Positions 1 to 7,867 of a DNA stretch of 35,991 nt are shown here, piece after piece. Within the stretch, counting starts at the first letter, position 1, and each line of letters begins with the position of its first letter. The stretch is taken from the NCBI GenBank assembly GCA_021732995.1, contig JAKFWA010000001.1, positions 1 through 35,991 of the forward strand, written 5' to 3'. Origin of the DNA: Planctomycetaceae bacterium. GTDB taxonomy: Bacteria; Planctomycetota; Planctomycetia; Planctomycetales; Planctomycetaceae. A program made the translations under genes and the position numbers. The notes below the pieces were generated by a model. That model was given only the letters and a program-made list of their open reading frames with translations. It searched no databases and had not been told where the DNA came from.

Positions 1-520
1 CTGAGGTCATCACGACTCGGCCTTGATAGTCCAGCAGCAGCAGCTCGGGCCATTTTTTGATGCCCAGCGTTTTCGAGATCGTTTGATCGGGGCCTTCGTA
101 GAGCGTGAGCCACGGGACATCGTGTTTCTGAACGGCCTGCCTGGCGATCTCGGGCGAATCGTCGGCGTTCACTCCGATCACGCGCAGGCCCTGCGCCTCG
201 TATTGGCGTGAGAGCTCTACTTCGTGCGGCAGTTCCATCATGCAGAACCCGCACCAGGTAGACCAGAAGACGAGCAGGGTATAGCGCTCGCCCCAAAGCT
301 GTTCATCGAGTGTGACCGCGTTGCCATCAAGGTCGGTTGCAGACAACTTGGGAAACGTGTCGCCGATGCGCAACACCGTCTCGGTGGTCTCGCCGACAGC
401 CGGCATCACGAATCCCGGTCTCGCCGCGAGTGAACCGGAAGAACTCATCGAACAGCCGCTGCCCACGCAGCTCATCATGAGCAGCATCGACACTCCACAT
501 CGTCGCGCTGAGGCAAACAT
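1..520 (-). CDS. TlpA-like thioredoxin-fold protein (3' end cut by window edge)
   Basis: The reverse strand reads open from an ATG at 520 to the window edge (173 codons seen). The start has a good Shine-Dalgarno, AGGAG 8 nt upstream. The N-terminus is hydrophobic with cysteines at 18 and 23, suggesting a secreted or lipid-anchored protein, although the lipobox is not canonical. A thioredoxin/AhpC-TSA fold follows: the segment LLVFWSTWCGFC places the redox pair at C90 and C93, followed by MMELPHE as in TlpA/ResA proteins. Later strands (VIGVNADDSP, WPELLLLD) fit the family, though the usual cis-Pro region reads KKWPEL. The likely role is thiol-disulfide exchange outside the cytoplasm. Fold assignment is firm; the substrate is unknown. 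Confidence 0.85.
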   Translation of the reverse strand, partial: MFASARRCGVSMLLMMSCVGSGCSMSSSGSLAARPGFVMPAVGETTETVLRIGDTFPKLSATDLDGNAVTLDEQLWGERYTLLVFWSTWCGFCMMELPHEVELSRQYEAQGLRVIGVNADDSPEIARQAVQKHDVPWLTLYEGPDQTISKTLGIKKWPELLLLDYQGRVVMTS

Positions 521-712
521 CCTTGTTGCTCCTGAGGAGTGGCACGTTGCTGATTCCATCCGCTGCATCGTGAGTCCGGCGGACGCTTATACCATCACCA
601 TCGCACGAACCTCTACATCCATTCCGACATACGACTTCCAAGGAGTGTGCCTGAGGAGTTCCAAACCTGTGCGGCAAGTTGCCAGCGGCGGTGACAAGCT
701 GGAAAAGTAGTA

Positions 713-729
713 GGCACATTCCATGTGCC
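713..729. repeat. Palindrome GGCACAT-TCC-ATGTGCC
   Basis: Perfect 7-bp inverted repeat with a 3-nt loop. It resembles the dyad at 787-805 (both GGCAC...GTGCC), so the two look like members of one short repeat family, or remnants of one larger element spanning about 711-810. Confidence 0.6.
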
Positions 730-786
730 GTGACCCTTCGGCGTACGGCACACAGAGTGGTTGTGAGTTTCGCCGTCAGAACGTGG

Positions 787-805
787 GGCACGTTTTCAAC
801 GTGCC
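787..805. repeat. Palindrome GGCACGTT-TTC-AACGTGCC
   Basis: Perfect 8-bp inverted repeat with a 3-nt loop, 57 bp downstream of a similar dyad. Both lie in a gap between genes and neither is followed by a T-tract, so a terminator role is not supported. Confidence 0.6.
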
Positions 806-905
806 TGAAAGCCAGCACGATAGAATCGCGCTCCTTAGAATGTGACCGTCCCGTAGCGTAACGCCGTGACAGGACCAAATTGCCGATCAACAAGGAGCGA
901 CTCCC

Positions 906-1145
906 ATGACCAGCTACGGCCACAAAGGCGGCTATCCCACCAAGACCAACGAGTCACCACGGAAGGGCGGATCGCCCGGAAACACGCCACACGCCAGTGA
1001 CGTCAAGAAGGCCATCAACGTCTTCGCCCCCCCGTCGCCCCGCCTCGCCCAAGGAACCCGAAAAGAAAGCCTGACCGCTGACTCCAAATTGAGTCCATGC
1101 CCCGCCTTCGAGAGCAGGGCGGCGAAGCCGCACGACGTTCTCTGA
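906..1145 (+). CDS. Small hypothetical protein, possibly frameshifted
   Basis: ATG at 906 has a strong Shine-Dalgarno (AAGGAG, about 8 nt upstream). The first 42 residues are Gly/Lys/Pro/Ser-rich (MTSYGHKGGYPTKTNESPRK...) and end at a run of seven C (1027-1033). As read, the frame continues to 1145 (79 aa) with a tail of little protein character. Dropping one C would give a 55-aa protein ending in PASPKEPEKKA at a TGA at 1072-1074, which looks more natural for this basic, low-complexity protein. No family recognised and no function is proposed. Confidence 0.5.
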   Translation: MTSYGHKGGYPTKTNESPRKGGSPGNTPHASDVKKAINVFAPPSPRLAQGTRKESLTADSKLSPCPAFESRAAKPHDVL

Positions 1146-1171
1146 TCACGCCGCTGTAATTGCGTCTTATC
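1117..1171 (+). repeat. Copy 1 of an approximately 55-bp direct repeat
   Basis: Shares GGGCGGCGAAGCCGCA, then TCATC/GATCA and CGCCGCT, then GCG(C/T)CTTATC, with 2002-2057. The tail 'GGATCGCGCTTATCAC' occurs a third time at about 1390-1405. The copies bracket the pair of small paralogous genes at 1428-1957. Confidence 0.55.
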
Positions 1172-1427
1172 GCTCCGCAACCCCGATAGACTTGCAAGCA
1201 GTCAACCAAGGCCACCCAGCGTGATGTGGATATTGTAGAGCCTGCCGGCTCGTCCTCGGCACTGACCCCAGCAGAGCGATAGTCCAAAAAAGCTGGAATT
1301 CCGCCATCAAATCGTTAGCATTTGTCACGGGTCGGATGATCTGGTACGGGCCGACGACCGTTGGCAACGGAATTGCCAACACATAAGTCGGGATCGCGCT
1401 TATCACACAAAGCACGGAGGGCTACTG

Positions 1428-1688
1428 TTGACCACAGATTCCACGACGCCACAAACACGAGTTGATCCATTATTGACTTGCTCAATGACGCAGATCCTCA
1501 GCGCCGCATGTGCCTTGGCCGTGTGCATTCTCACCTACCAATCCAACGAAAACGCTCGCCTGCAAACTGAGCTACAGAGACAGCAACTCCGGTTGGCACT
1601 TGACCTGTACGATGAGGCCCACGGACATCCGAGACGCAGTTGGAGCGAGTTCGTATGGGGAGATCAAGAATATTCTCGCAAGGCATAG
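1428..1688 (+). CDS. Small predicted membrane protein, paralogue A
   Basis: TTG start at 1428, chosen because GGAGG lies 7 nt upstream. The 86-aa product has a hydrophilic head, one hydrophobic segment (about residues 21-38, ILSAACALAVCILTY) and a Gln/Leu-rich amphipathic stretch ending in LYDEAH, probably a short coiled coil. It is paralogous to the next gene: both contain QTELQ-x-x-QL-x-LA-x-x-LYDEAH after the membrane segment. No family recognised. The tandem pair between repeated sequences suggests a local duplication. Confidence 0.55.
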   Translation: MTTDSTTPQTRVDPLLTCSMTQILSAACALAVCILTYQSNENARLQTELQRQQLRLALDLYDEAHGHPRRSWSEFVWGDQEYSRKA

Positions 1689-1708
1689 TTCGCACGGAGC
1701 AACATCAG

Positions 1709-1957
1709 ATGCCGAATTACGGTCGAAAGTCGGAACAGCCGCAGCAAGAAACGCCGAGTACCAACAGCCTAAACAATGTGATTTGTACGGCTGCCAGTGT
1801 CGCAGCCTGCATGATTGCATTTGGCGCCCATCAAAATACTTGCGTGCAGACTGAGTTGCAGCAACGCCAACTCGAGCTGGCACAAAGGCTATACGATGAA
1901 GCCCATGAGCCTCCCAGAGTCAGCTTCATCAATACGATGCCTGGCGACGCCAACTGA
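1709..1957 (+). CDS. Small predicted membrane protein, paralogue B
   Basis: ATG at 1709 has GGAG 9 nt upstream; the frame is open further upstream, but this is the start with a ribosome site. The 82-aa product has a hydrophobic segment (VICTAASVAACMIAF) followed by QTELQQRQLELAQRLYDEAH, matching paralogue A just upstream (20 nt between stop and start). A one-TM protein with a cytoplasmic or periplasmic helical tail is likely. No function is proposed. Confidence 0.55.
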   Translation: MPNYGRKSEQPQQETPSTNSLNNVICTAASVAACMIAFGAHQNTCVQTELQQRQLELAQRLYDEAHEPPRVSFINTMPGDAN

Positions 1958-1971
1958 ACTAAACGGGCGGG

Positions 1972-2006
1972 TGGCCCCGGTTGCCATCTTGATGGCTACC
2001 GGGGCG
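1972..2006. repeat. GC-rich imperfect hairpin after paralogue B
   Basis: GGCCCCGG(T)TGCCATC is followed after 2 nt by GATGGC(T)ACCGGGGC. It lies 15 nt after a stop codon but has no T-tract. A related GTGGCCCCG...CTACCGGGGTGGC sequence occurs at 2269-2297, so it is more likely a dispersed palindromic repeat than a dedicated terminator. Confidence 0.5.
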
Positions 2007-2057
2007 GCGAAGCCGCAAGAAGTCTCATCATCGCGCCGCTCGGATCGCGCCTTATCA
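2002..2057 (+). repeat. Copy 2 of the approximately 55-bp direct repeat
   Basis: Same core as 1117-1171 (GGGCGGCGAAGCCGCA... CGCCGCT ... CTTATC), downstream of the two paralogous small genes. Confidence 0.55.
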
Positions 2058-2083
2058 CCATGCGACGCCGCCTGAACTGCCCC

Positions 2084-2300
2084 TCATTCGAGCGTTTGGG
2101 GTTCGCTGCCGGCTGTTGTGCCGAGGGCTCGCCAGAGTGCGAGATCGATGTCGTTGCTGACGGGGCGAACGGCGTCGTCCAGCAGCATGATATGCACGAT
2201 TCCGGTGTGATAGCTGGGAGCTGTCACGGCGGCGTAAGTAGGGCGGTTGATGGTCTCACCCTCGCGGGTGGCCCCGCTTTCGGGCTACCGGGGTGGCACA
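2084..2300 (-). pseudogene. C-terminal fragment of a DUF1559 prepilin-like protein
   Basis: The reverse strand encodes GETINRPTYAAVTAPSYHTG, then IVHIMLLDDAVRPVSNDIDL, then ALWRALGTTAGSEPQTLE and a stop at 2084-2086. This matches the DUF1559 C-terminus (SxHxGGVNVxxxDGSVRFxSxxIDLxxWRALGTxxGGE). The usual DG(S/A) motif reads DDA, and an in-frame TAG lies upstream near 2298 within a GC-rich repeat. No N-terminal prepilin part is found upstream. It is a truncated remnant, possibly cut by the repeat at 2269-2297. Confidence 0.7.
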
Positions 2301-2447
2301 GCCACAAGACGTTGCCATATCAGTTGCTACTGATCAACATTCTATTGGTTGCATTGCAACGGGATGATGCGCCGCAGCGTGCGGCAAGGACCATTTGTCG
2401 AAGGTCACATTTCTGAGGATCAAGAAGGATGCGGGGCACGATCAGTC

Positions 2448-2747
2448 ATGTCTTTGGGCCCACCGGTTTGCTTCTCGCTGTTTCCCCAAGAACTCGGCGG
2501 GCCTAGTTGGCCGCTGGATTCGGGATTCTCTTTCAACTTTGGCTATGCAGGCTTCCTCACAGCCACACGAGCCTGGACCTTGGATAGTCAGCCATTGCTT
2601 CCCGGAGTCACCTATGAAGATTGCCTCGTAGAAGTCGGCTATACGACGCCCGTACTGCCGGCCGAACAGTTTGTGGAAGGCGAGCGTTTCGAGATACAAG
2701 CCGGCAGTCGCGTCTTCGGCGAAGGCTGGATCAAGATGAGAGTTTGA
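2448..2747 (+). CDS. Small protein resembling elongation factor Tu domain 3
   Basis: The 99-aa frame ends in a pattern typical of stand-alone EF-Tu-D3-like proteins: ELGGPSWPLDSGFSFNFGY (compare EGGR..P..SGYR), LLPGVTYEDCLVEV (PG.. beta strand) and FEIQAGSRVFGEGWIKMRV (the closing beta-barrel strands). The start is uncertain because no good Shine-Dalgarno precedes the ATG at 2448, and the frame is open further upstream. Such small beta-barrel proteins occur widely with unknown roles. It stands alone between repeat-rich DNA and the ankyrin gene. Confidence 0.5.
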   Translation: MSLGPPVCFSLFPQELGGPSWPLDSGFSFNFGYAGFLTATRAWTLDSQPLLPGVTYEDCLVEVGYTTPVLPAEQFVEGERFEIQAGSRVFGEGWIKMRV

Positions 2748-2839
2748 TTTGCCCCTGACAGGGCGGCACAACCAACGTGATTGAAGACGCCGGGTGCGAG
2801 CCATCTAGAACCATTTACAGCATTGCTCTCAGGATCGCT

Positions 2840-3394
2840 TCAAGGCGCCTGCTTCTCGCGTAGTTCTGCGACGTGCTTCGCTCCGTGTTGGCGAAGATAG
2901 GCGGCCATTTCGGCATCGCTTTTGGCCCAGTCGAGGGCCGTAAAGCCCTTCTCAATGTCTCCGTAGAGATCGTAAATCTGATTCACATCCACGCCATGCG
3001 CGATGAGCTGCTCCACATAGCGTCGACGTCGCACCGAATCGCGAATGGACAGGGCGGCAATCAGCGATCGGCCCAGGTTTGGATCAGCTCCGGCCGCCAA
3101 GAGCATTTCAACAATGCGGTCTCGCTCCCTGTCAATCGCACTCATGAGAGCACACGATCCATCGCGCGGATCGACAGCATTGACGCCAAAACCAAGCGCA
3201 AGCAGGGTGGCGACCATTTCCACGCGCCCATAACTGGCTGCAACTTTGAGCCCCCAGAGATAGCCATCCCAATCGAAGTCCGTCACCAACCACGGGTGCT
3301 CGGCGCACATGCCCTGCACCAAGTCGGTATCGCCTTGCTCAATGGCGAGGTTGAGTTGCTTGCCGAGTTCGATTTGATCGCTGGTCCATGACAT
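2840..3394 (-). CDS. Ankyrin-repeat protein
   Basis: The start at 3394 (MSWTSDQIELGKQ) is preferred over upstream in-frame starts because AGAGG lies 5 nt upstream and the extra N-terminus has no coding character. The 184-aa protein has about four degenerate ankyrin units from residue 14 onward, for example GYLWGLKVAASYGRVEMVATLL, GSCALMSAIDRERDRIVEMLLAAGAD and KGFTALDWAKSDAEMAAYLRQHGA. No signal peptide, so it is cytoplasmic. The fold mediates protein binding; the partner is unknown. Small lone ankyrin proteins sometimes serve as immunity proteins, but no toxin is adjacent here. Confidence 0.8.
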   Translation of the reverse strand: MSWTSDQIELGKQLNLAIEQGDTDLVQGMCAEHPWLVTDFDWDGYLWGLKVAASYGRVEMVATLLALGFGVNAVDPRDGSCALMSAIDRERDRIVEMLLAAGADPNLGRSLIAALSIRDSVRRRRYVEQLIAHGVDVNQIYDLYGDIEKGFTALDWAKSDAEMAAYLRQHGAKHVAELREKQAP

Positions 3395-3664
3395 ATGAGC
3401 CTCTGTGCTGCGATTCGATTTGCATGCTTCGAACATGCCCAACTGTGGAAAGGTTGGCTGACTGCTACCAACACCCAAAGCTGATTCACAGCGTGACCGC
3501 TGATGACGGCAGAGTCCGGCAGCAAACAACGCCAGAAATGCTGAAGAACAAGCACCAAACCAGCAAGGCCTCACCACCCAAATTACAACATAACAGACAT
3601 TATCGGACGTTACAGATCGATTGAATACGGCTTGTTCTGAGGTCTTGGAGAGGTTTGGGGCCAA

Positions 3665-4651
3665 TTACTCGGCGAAAACGCCGATGCGGCGGAGACGGTC
3701 GTAGCGACGGTTGGCGATCTCGTTTCTGGGGATCGTTCGCAGCGTTCGGACGCCGCGGATCAAGGACGCTTTCAGAGTCGCGGCCATTTGACGATGGTCG
3801 CGGTGAGCGCCACCCAGAGGCTCTGAGATGACTTCATCGACGACGCCGAAGCCGAGCAGATCTTTCGATGTGAACCGCAGCGCGCGGGCGGCTTCGTCGC
3901 GATGACGGACGTGCTTCCAAAGAATGCCGGCGCAACCTTCGGGGCTGATCACCGAGTAGTAAGAGAACTGCAGCATGCAGATGTGATCGCCCATGCCGAT
4001 TCCCAAAGCGCCGCCGGAACCGCCCTCGCCGATCACCACGCAAATGATCGGCGTGTTGAGACGACTCATCTCGCGCAGGCTGTACGCGATCGCGTAAGCC
4101 TGACCGCGTTCCTCAGCACCAACACCAGGATAAGCGCCGGGAGTATCAATGAAGCAAATAATGGGCAGACCAAACCGCGCGGCCATTTCCATTTTCTGCA
4201 TGGCCTTGCGATAGCCCTCGGGGTGAGCCATGCCGTAGTTGTGCGTCGTGCGTTCCTGCAGGTCGCGGCCTTTGTGCTGACCGACGAAGAGAACCTTTTC
4301 GTCGTCGAGCTTTCCGAAGCCGGTCAGGATCGCGGGATCATCCCGGTAAGCGCGGTCGCCGTGCAGTTCCACAAACTCGTCGAACACCAGTTCCAGGTAG
4401 TCCAGCGTCTGCGGCCGATCTGGATGCCGCGCGACCAGAACGGTTTCCCAGGCGTCGAGCATGCCGAAGATCTCCCTGGACTTGCGAGTGATCTCCACAC
4501 GCAGGTTGCGAATGGCTTCCTGAGCGGTCTGAGTCGGATCGAGCTGCGATTCGAGTTGGGCCAATTGAGCCTCGAGATCGAAGATCGGCTTCTCGAACGG
4601 CAATGGCGGCGTTGCGGGCTTCTTCTTACGAGGCTGGTCGGACTTGGCCAT
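3665..4651 (-). CDS. accA: Acetyl-CoA carboxylase carboxyltransferase subunit alpha
   Basis: AccA transfers the carboxyl group from carboxybiotin to acetyl-CoA as part of the AccAD carboxyltransferase, giving malonyl-CoA for fatty acid synthesis in the cytoplasm. The 328-aa length is normal. Visible family blocks are the N-terminal LPFEKPIFDLEAQLAQLE, the RPQTLDYLE and FDEFVELHGDRAYRDD segments, FIDTPGAYPGVGAEERGQA, GEGGSGGALGIGMGD and YYSVISPEGCAGILWK, in the usual order. It stands alone, as is common; accD is not in the window. A 195-nt gap separates it from the upstream kinase gene on the same strand. Confidence 0.97.
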   Translation of the reverse strand: MAKSDQPRKKKPATPPLPFEKPIFDLEAQLAQLESQLDPTQTAQEAIRNLRVEITRKSREIFGMLDAWETVLVARHPDRPQTLDYLELVFDEFVELHGDRAYRDDPAILTGFGKLDDEKVLFVGQHKGRDLQERTTHNYGMAHPEGYRKAMQKMEMAARFGLPIICFIDTPGAYPGVGAEERGQAYAIAYSLREMSRLNTPIICVVIGEGGSGGALGIGMGDHICMLQFSYYSVISPEGCAGILWKHVRHRDEAARALRFTSKDLLGFGVVDEVISEPLGGAHRDHRQMAATLKASLIRGVRTLRTIPRNEIANRRYDRLRRIGVFAE

Positions 4652-4846
4652 ACTGCGTTAACTCTCTCGATTGTGCGGAAGTTGTCGGTCCCGGAGACCT
4701 GACTGCTCATCCTGCATCAGCGGATCGCGCAAGGTCTCAGGATCGTAGCGGCAGTATTCTTGCCGGAAATTCGTCCGCCGCCTACCGAAGTTTGCGCGCA
4801 ACACCCCTTGATCGACGAAGCGGACGCGTGTTTCAAACTCCGTCGC

Positions 4847-6475
4847 CTACGTGACTTCAGGCAAGTCTGTCATGAAGTCGAGCTTCTCTTCGCTCGACTT
4901 GGGCTGCGGTTGCGGCGGCGCTGGCCGGGCTGCGGGACGCGGAGCCTGCTGCGGAGGAACCGGTGGCTGGCCAGGACGAACCGCTCCAGGTGGCAGTTGC
5001 TGAGGATAGCCGGGCGGCATCATCTGCGGCGGCATCATTCCCGGCGGGTAGCCCATCTGACCGGGCGGCATCTGTTGCGGATACCCAGGCATTCCCATCG
5101 GAGGCATACCGGGCATCCCCGGCTGCATGGGCATGCCGGGTTGCATCGGCATTCCCGGCTGCATACCGGGCGGAAACCCATAACCGGGCATCATTTGTGG
5201 CATCTGAGGCATGTGATAGCCGGGCGGCATCATGCCGGGAGGCATCATGCCCGGCATTTGCTGCGGCATGCCCGCAACCATCGGCGCGGGCGCCACCGGA
5301 ACTGGAGCAGGAGCAGACTGCCGCCCAGCCGCTGCATCGGCGGCATCAGAGGCGATCTTAGCAATGCTTCGATCCCCCCTCTTCTTCAGGTCGTCGCGTT
5401 TGGCAAGCTCTTCCAACTGCTTTTGCTTGGCAACCTTAGCTTCCCCACGCCGCTTCTTGTCCGCTTCGTAGCGGGCCATTAATTCCGGGTTGCCCTGAAT
5501 CAAGGACCGCAATCTGGCATCGCTGCGGCTGTCCAGACGCGAGTTGAACAACTCCTGAATCTCGTCCGAATTCGCTTGCACCTGCTGCTCGGCGGTCGCT
5601 GGAGCCGCCTCTGTGACCTCTTCCTTAAACGGCTGCACGTTCCGGAAGTCGGCGGCCAGTTCGCCACAGGTCTGGTAGCGATCCTTTGGCTTCTTGGCCA
5701 TCATCTTCAGAATGACCCGATCCATCTCCGGCGACACATTGTGGTTGTAGAACGAAGGTGGCGCCGGAATTGTCGCAAGATGTTTCTTCAAAAGATCTTG
5801 TGGATTGTCCGACTTGAACGGCAGGGTGCCCGCGAGGCATTCATAGAACGTCACACCGAGGCTGTAGATGTCCGTTGCCGGTGTTGATGCCTCTTTCTTA
5901 ATGGTCTCGGGCGCCAAGTAGCTGCGCGTCCCGCGGATCACGCCCTTGCTGCCAAACATCGCCGACAACCCCGACGCCTTCTTCACCGCGAGCGAGAAGT
6001 CGATGATGCGGACTTCGTTCGAACGGCTCAGGAGAATGTTGTCCGGCTTCAAGTCCTTATGGACCCAGCCTTTGTCGTGCATGTGGCCCAATCCGTTGCA
6101 GACATCTTCCACGAGCTTGCGGAACCGTATGTGGACGCCTTTGAGATCGGCTTTGATGAACTGCTTGACGTTCATCGCCTTAAAGAGATCCAGAAGGATG
6201 TAGCACTCCGTCTTGCGCATCACGGAGCCGTGGCAACGGATCAGGATCGGGTGCTCAAGGCTTTGCGCGACCTTGGCCTCGTGCTTCAGCAGATCTTTTT
6301 CTTCCTGGTTGTCCATGGCCTCGGACAACAGCAGCTTCATCGCGAGTTTCTGATTCGTCTGCTCATGCATGACCTCCAGAATCTTCGTCAGCTTGCCGCT
6401 CGCGACAGTGCTGATGATGAGGTAGTCGTCGATCTTGTTTTTATCTTGCTCGGGCTTCCCAGGTGCATCTGCCAT
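4847..6475 (-). CDS. Hanks-type Ser/Thr protein kinase with DFS motif and Pro/Met/Gly-rich tail
   Basis: The start at 6475 (MADAPGKPEQ) is set by GAGGAG 7 nt upstream. The kinase domain spans about residues 18-283 of 542: no glycine loop consensus (STVASGKLTK), the ATP lysine in LAMKLLL (K47), helix-C glutamate E66, catalytic loop HKDLKPDN (H139-K140-D141, N146), the metal motif as DFS (159-161) instead of DFG, and APE at 188-190. Residues 290-405 are charged and helical; about 410-530 is extremely Pro/Gly/Met/Gln-rich (MPGMMPPGMMPPGY-type repeats), probably disordered. No transmembrane segment, so it is cytoplasmic. It follows the adaptor gene by 25 nt and is probably cotranscribed with it. 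D159 and the lysine are present, so it may be active. Confidence 0.9.
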   Translation of the reverse strand: MADAPGKPEQDKNKIDDYLIISTVASGKLTKILEVMHEQTNQKLAMKLLLSEAMDNQEEKDLLKHEAKVAQSLEHPILIRCHGSVMRKTECYILLDLFKAMNVKQFIKADLKGVHIRFRKLVEDVCNGLGHMHDKGWVHKDLKPDNILLSRSNEVRIIDFSLAVKKASGLSAMFGSKGVIRGTRSYLAPETIKKEASTPATDIYSLGVTFYECLAGTLPFKSDNPQDLLKKHLATIPAPPSFYNHNVSPEMDRVILKMMAKKPKDRYQTCGELAADFRNVQPFKEEVTEAAPATAEQQVQANSDEIQELFNSRLDSRSDARLRSLIQGNPELMARYEADKKRRGEAKVAKQKQLEELAKRDDLKKRGDRSIAKIASDAADAAAGRQSAPAPVPVAPAPMVAGMPQQMPGMMPPGMMPPGYHMPQMPQMMPGYGFPPGMQPGMPMQPGMPMQPGMPGMPPMGMPGYPQQMPPGQMGYPPGMMPPQMMPPGYPQQLPPGAVRPGQPPVPPQQAPRPAARPAPPQPQPKSSEEKLDFMTDLPEVT

Positions 6476-6500
6476 GAGAAAACTCCTCGATGAATTTGAG

Positions 6501-7634
6501 TTAGAACCCTGCGGCGCCAGGTTTTTTGGGAGCGTTGGGAACGTCGGGTTTCTGAGGCGTCGCGGGCGGATTCGCAGCACCAACAGTTGGCCCCGACTTG
6601 GCTGCAGCGACGACTCCAGCACCCGCCGGACGCACCGCCATGCCATCGGCCAGATCCGTGCTGGACGAGATCACGAACTCATCCCGCTCAGTAAATTGCC
6701 CACTGACATGTACTGCAGTCTTGCCGACCTGACCGTGCAAAGTGACCGGAATCAACCGCACCAACCCCTCGCGCAACACAGGCAGCACTCGATCACCCGA
6801 TTGCCCCGTTTTGATGCTTGTCAGTGGCACACTGGCCACCGGACCTGTCGGAGAAAGCGGCCCGTAAACCACCTGGCCCGAGTGCCATTCGCCGAAGTTG
6901 TTCTCGATGACCGCCACGGCCGTTGCCGCCGAAACCGCCAATTCCCGCTGCTTGTCGTGCTCGGCGTCCAGAACCGTCACGGTTTCGACCGTCGCCTTCA
7001 CAGTCTGAGCTTCCACAACGAGGTCGATCGCAGTGCCCACTTTGACAACTTCGCGATCGACCGGAATGCGGCACTTCAGCCTCTTCACATCGGCAAACGT
7101 CAGCAGCGGTTCGCCAGCTCGGACCTGCTGTCCTTCCTGTACTAACACGCGCACAACATTGCCCGCGTAGGGGGCTCGAATACTGGCTGCACTCTGGTCG
7201 AGAATCGCCAGTGCGACCTCTGCGTCCGCAAACGCCAGCTTGGCTTCAGCGTACTTCAGGTTGTCCGCGTTGCTATTAGCACGGGCCATCCGCAGCTCCT
7301 GCTCAGCGACAGTCTTCCCTGCAATTGCCCGCCTCGCCGCAAGGTCAACTCGCTGATTGTCGAGCCTCAGCAGTTCGAATTGCTGGTCGACCGCCCTGCC
7401 CTCCAGTTTTTCGACGACGGACTTCACCGTGGCATCAAAGGGCGCATAGATCGTCACGCTACGAATCGGCTCCAGTCGCAGTGGAACTCGGTAAGTGTCG
7501 GCTGGCGTCAGGCTGATCTGGCGCCGCTGAATGACGACCGGTTTAGCGTTGTCTTGAGCGACGGCGGCAACCATCTCAAACCCCGCGAGCAGGGTGCCGA
7601 GACAACAAAGCGTCGTGCGTTTCCAGGTTGTCAT
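6501..7634 (-). CDS. HlyD/RND-type periplasmic adaptor-like protein
   Basis: The start at 7634 (MTTWKRTTLCCLG) gives a clean signal peptide ending near AVAQDN and has GGAG 9 nt upstream. The 377-aa protein has a lipoyl/barrel-sandwich half at IYAPFDATVKSVVEKLEGRAV, a helical hairpin (about residues 95-145, AARRAIAGKTVAEQELRMAR...), the second lipoyl half IRAPYAGNVVRVLVQEGQQVRAGEPL and a beta-barrel region. This is the membrane-fusion-protein layout. The tail is Pro/Ala/Lys-rich. No pump or ABC/RND partner is adjacent; the downstream kinase gene, 25 nt away, is the only operon partner. An efflux role is therefore inferred from fold only. Confidence 0.8.
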   Translation of the reverse strand: MTTWKRTTLCCLGTLLAGFEMVAAVAQDNAKPVVIQRRQISLTPADTYRVPLRLEPIRSVTIYAPFDATVKSVVEKLEGRAVDQQFELLRLDNQRVDLAARRAIAGKTVAEQELRMARANSNADNLKYAEAKLAFADAEVALAILDQSAASIRAPYAGNVVRVLVQEGQQVRAGEPLLTFADVKRLKCRIPVDREVVKVGTAIDLVVEAQTVKATVETVTVLDAEHDKQRELAVSAATAVAVIENNFGEWHSGQVVYGPLSPTGPVASVPLTSIKTGQSGDRVLPVLREGLVRLIPVTLHGQVGKTAVHVSGQFTERDEFVISSSTDLADGMAVRPAGAGVVAAAKSGPTVGAANPPATPQKPDVPNAPKKPGAAGF

Positions 7635-7867
7635 GCGTCGTAACTCCGATAATCGGAAAACCTTTCCATGCAAGTTACGGCTTGCGAAGTTGGGGTGTCA
7701 ACAAGGCTCGCGCTTGTAGCCACAGCCAACCTGCACAACGATGCCGGACTAGCAGGGCAAATCATCCTCTGCGACATGTCTTGCCAGTTGCCGCGAGGGC
7801 TCATTGCAGTGCGGCTCGGCTGGCGCGTCATCAACCAGCTCCACGAAGCCAAACAAAGGAGAGCGGC
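7635..7867. promoter_or_regulatory. Divergent intergenic region
   Basis: 233 bp between the minus-strand adaptor/kinase pair and the plus-strand thioredoxin-fold gene; it must hold promoters for both. No operator or consensus promoter could be assigned by eye. Confidence 0.4.

Larger units (their letters stand above)
521..905. other. Gene-free stretch with two short palindromes
   Basis: No convincing gene lies here; open frames on both strands lack coding character. It holds two related dyads described separately (713-729 and 787-805) and the upstream region of the minus-strand thioredoxin gene. Confidence 0.5.

Noticed and set aside
327-923. Minus-strand 198-aa open frame
   Set aside because: Overlaps the thioredoxin-like gene in another frame and crosses the palindromes; no coding character.
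2442-2804. Minus-strand 120-aa open frame
   Set aside because: Antisense shadow of the EF-Tu-domain-3-like gene.
4760-5482. Plus-strand Arg/His-rich open frame
   Set aside because: Antisense of the Pro/Met/Gly-rich kinase tail; compositional artefact.
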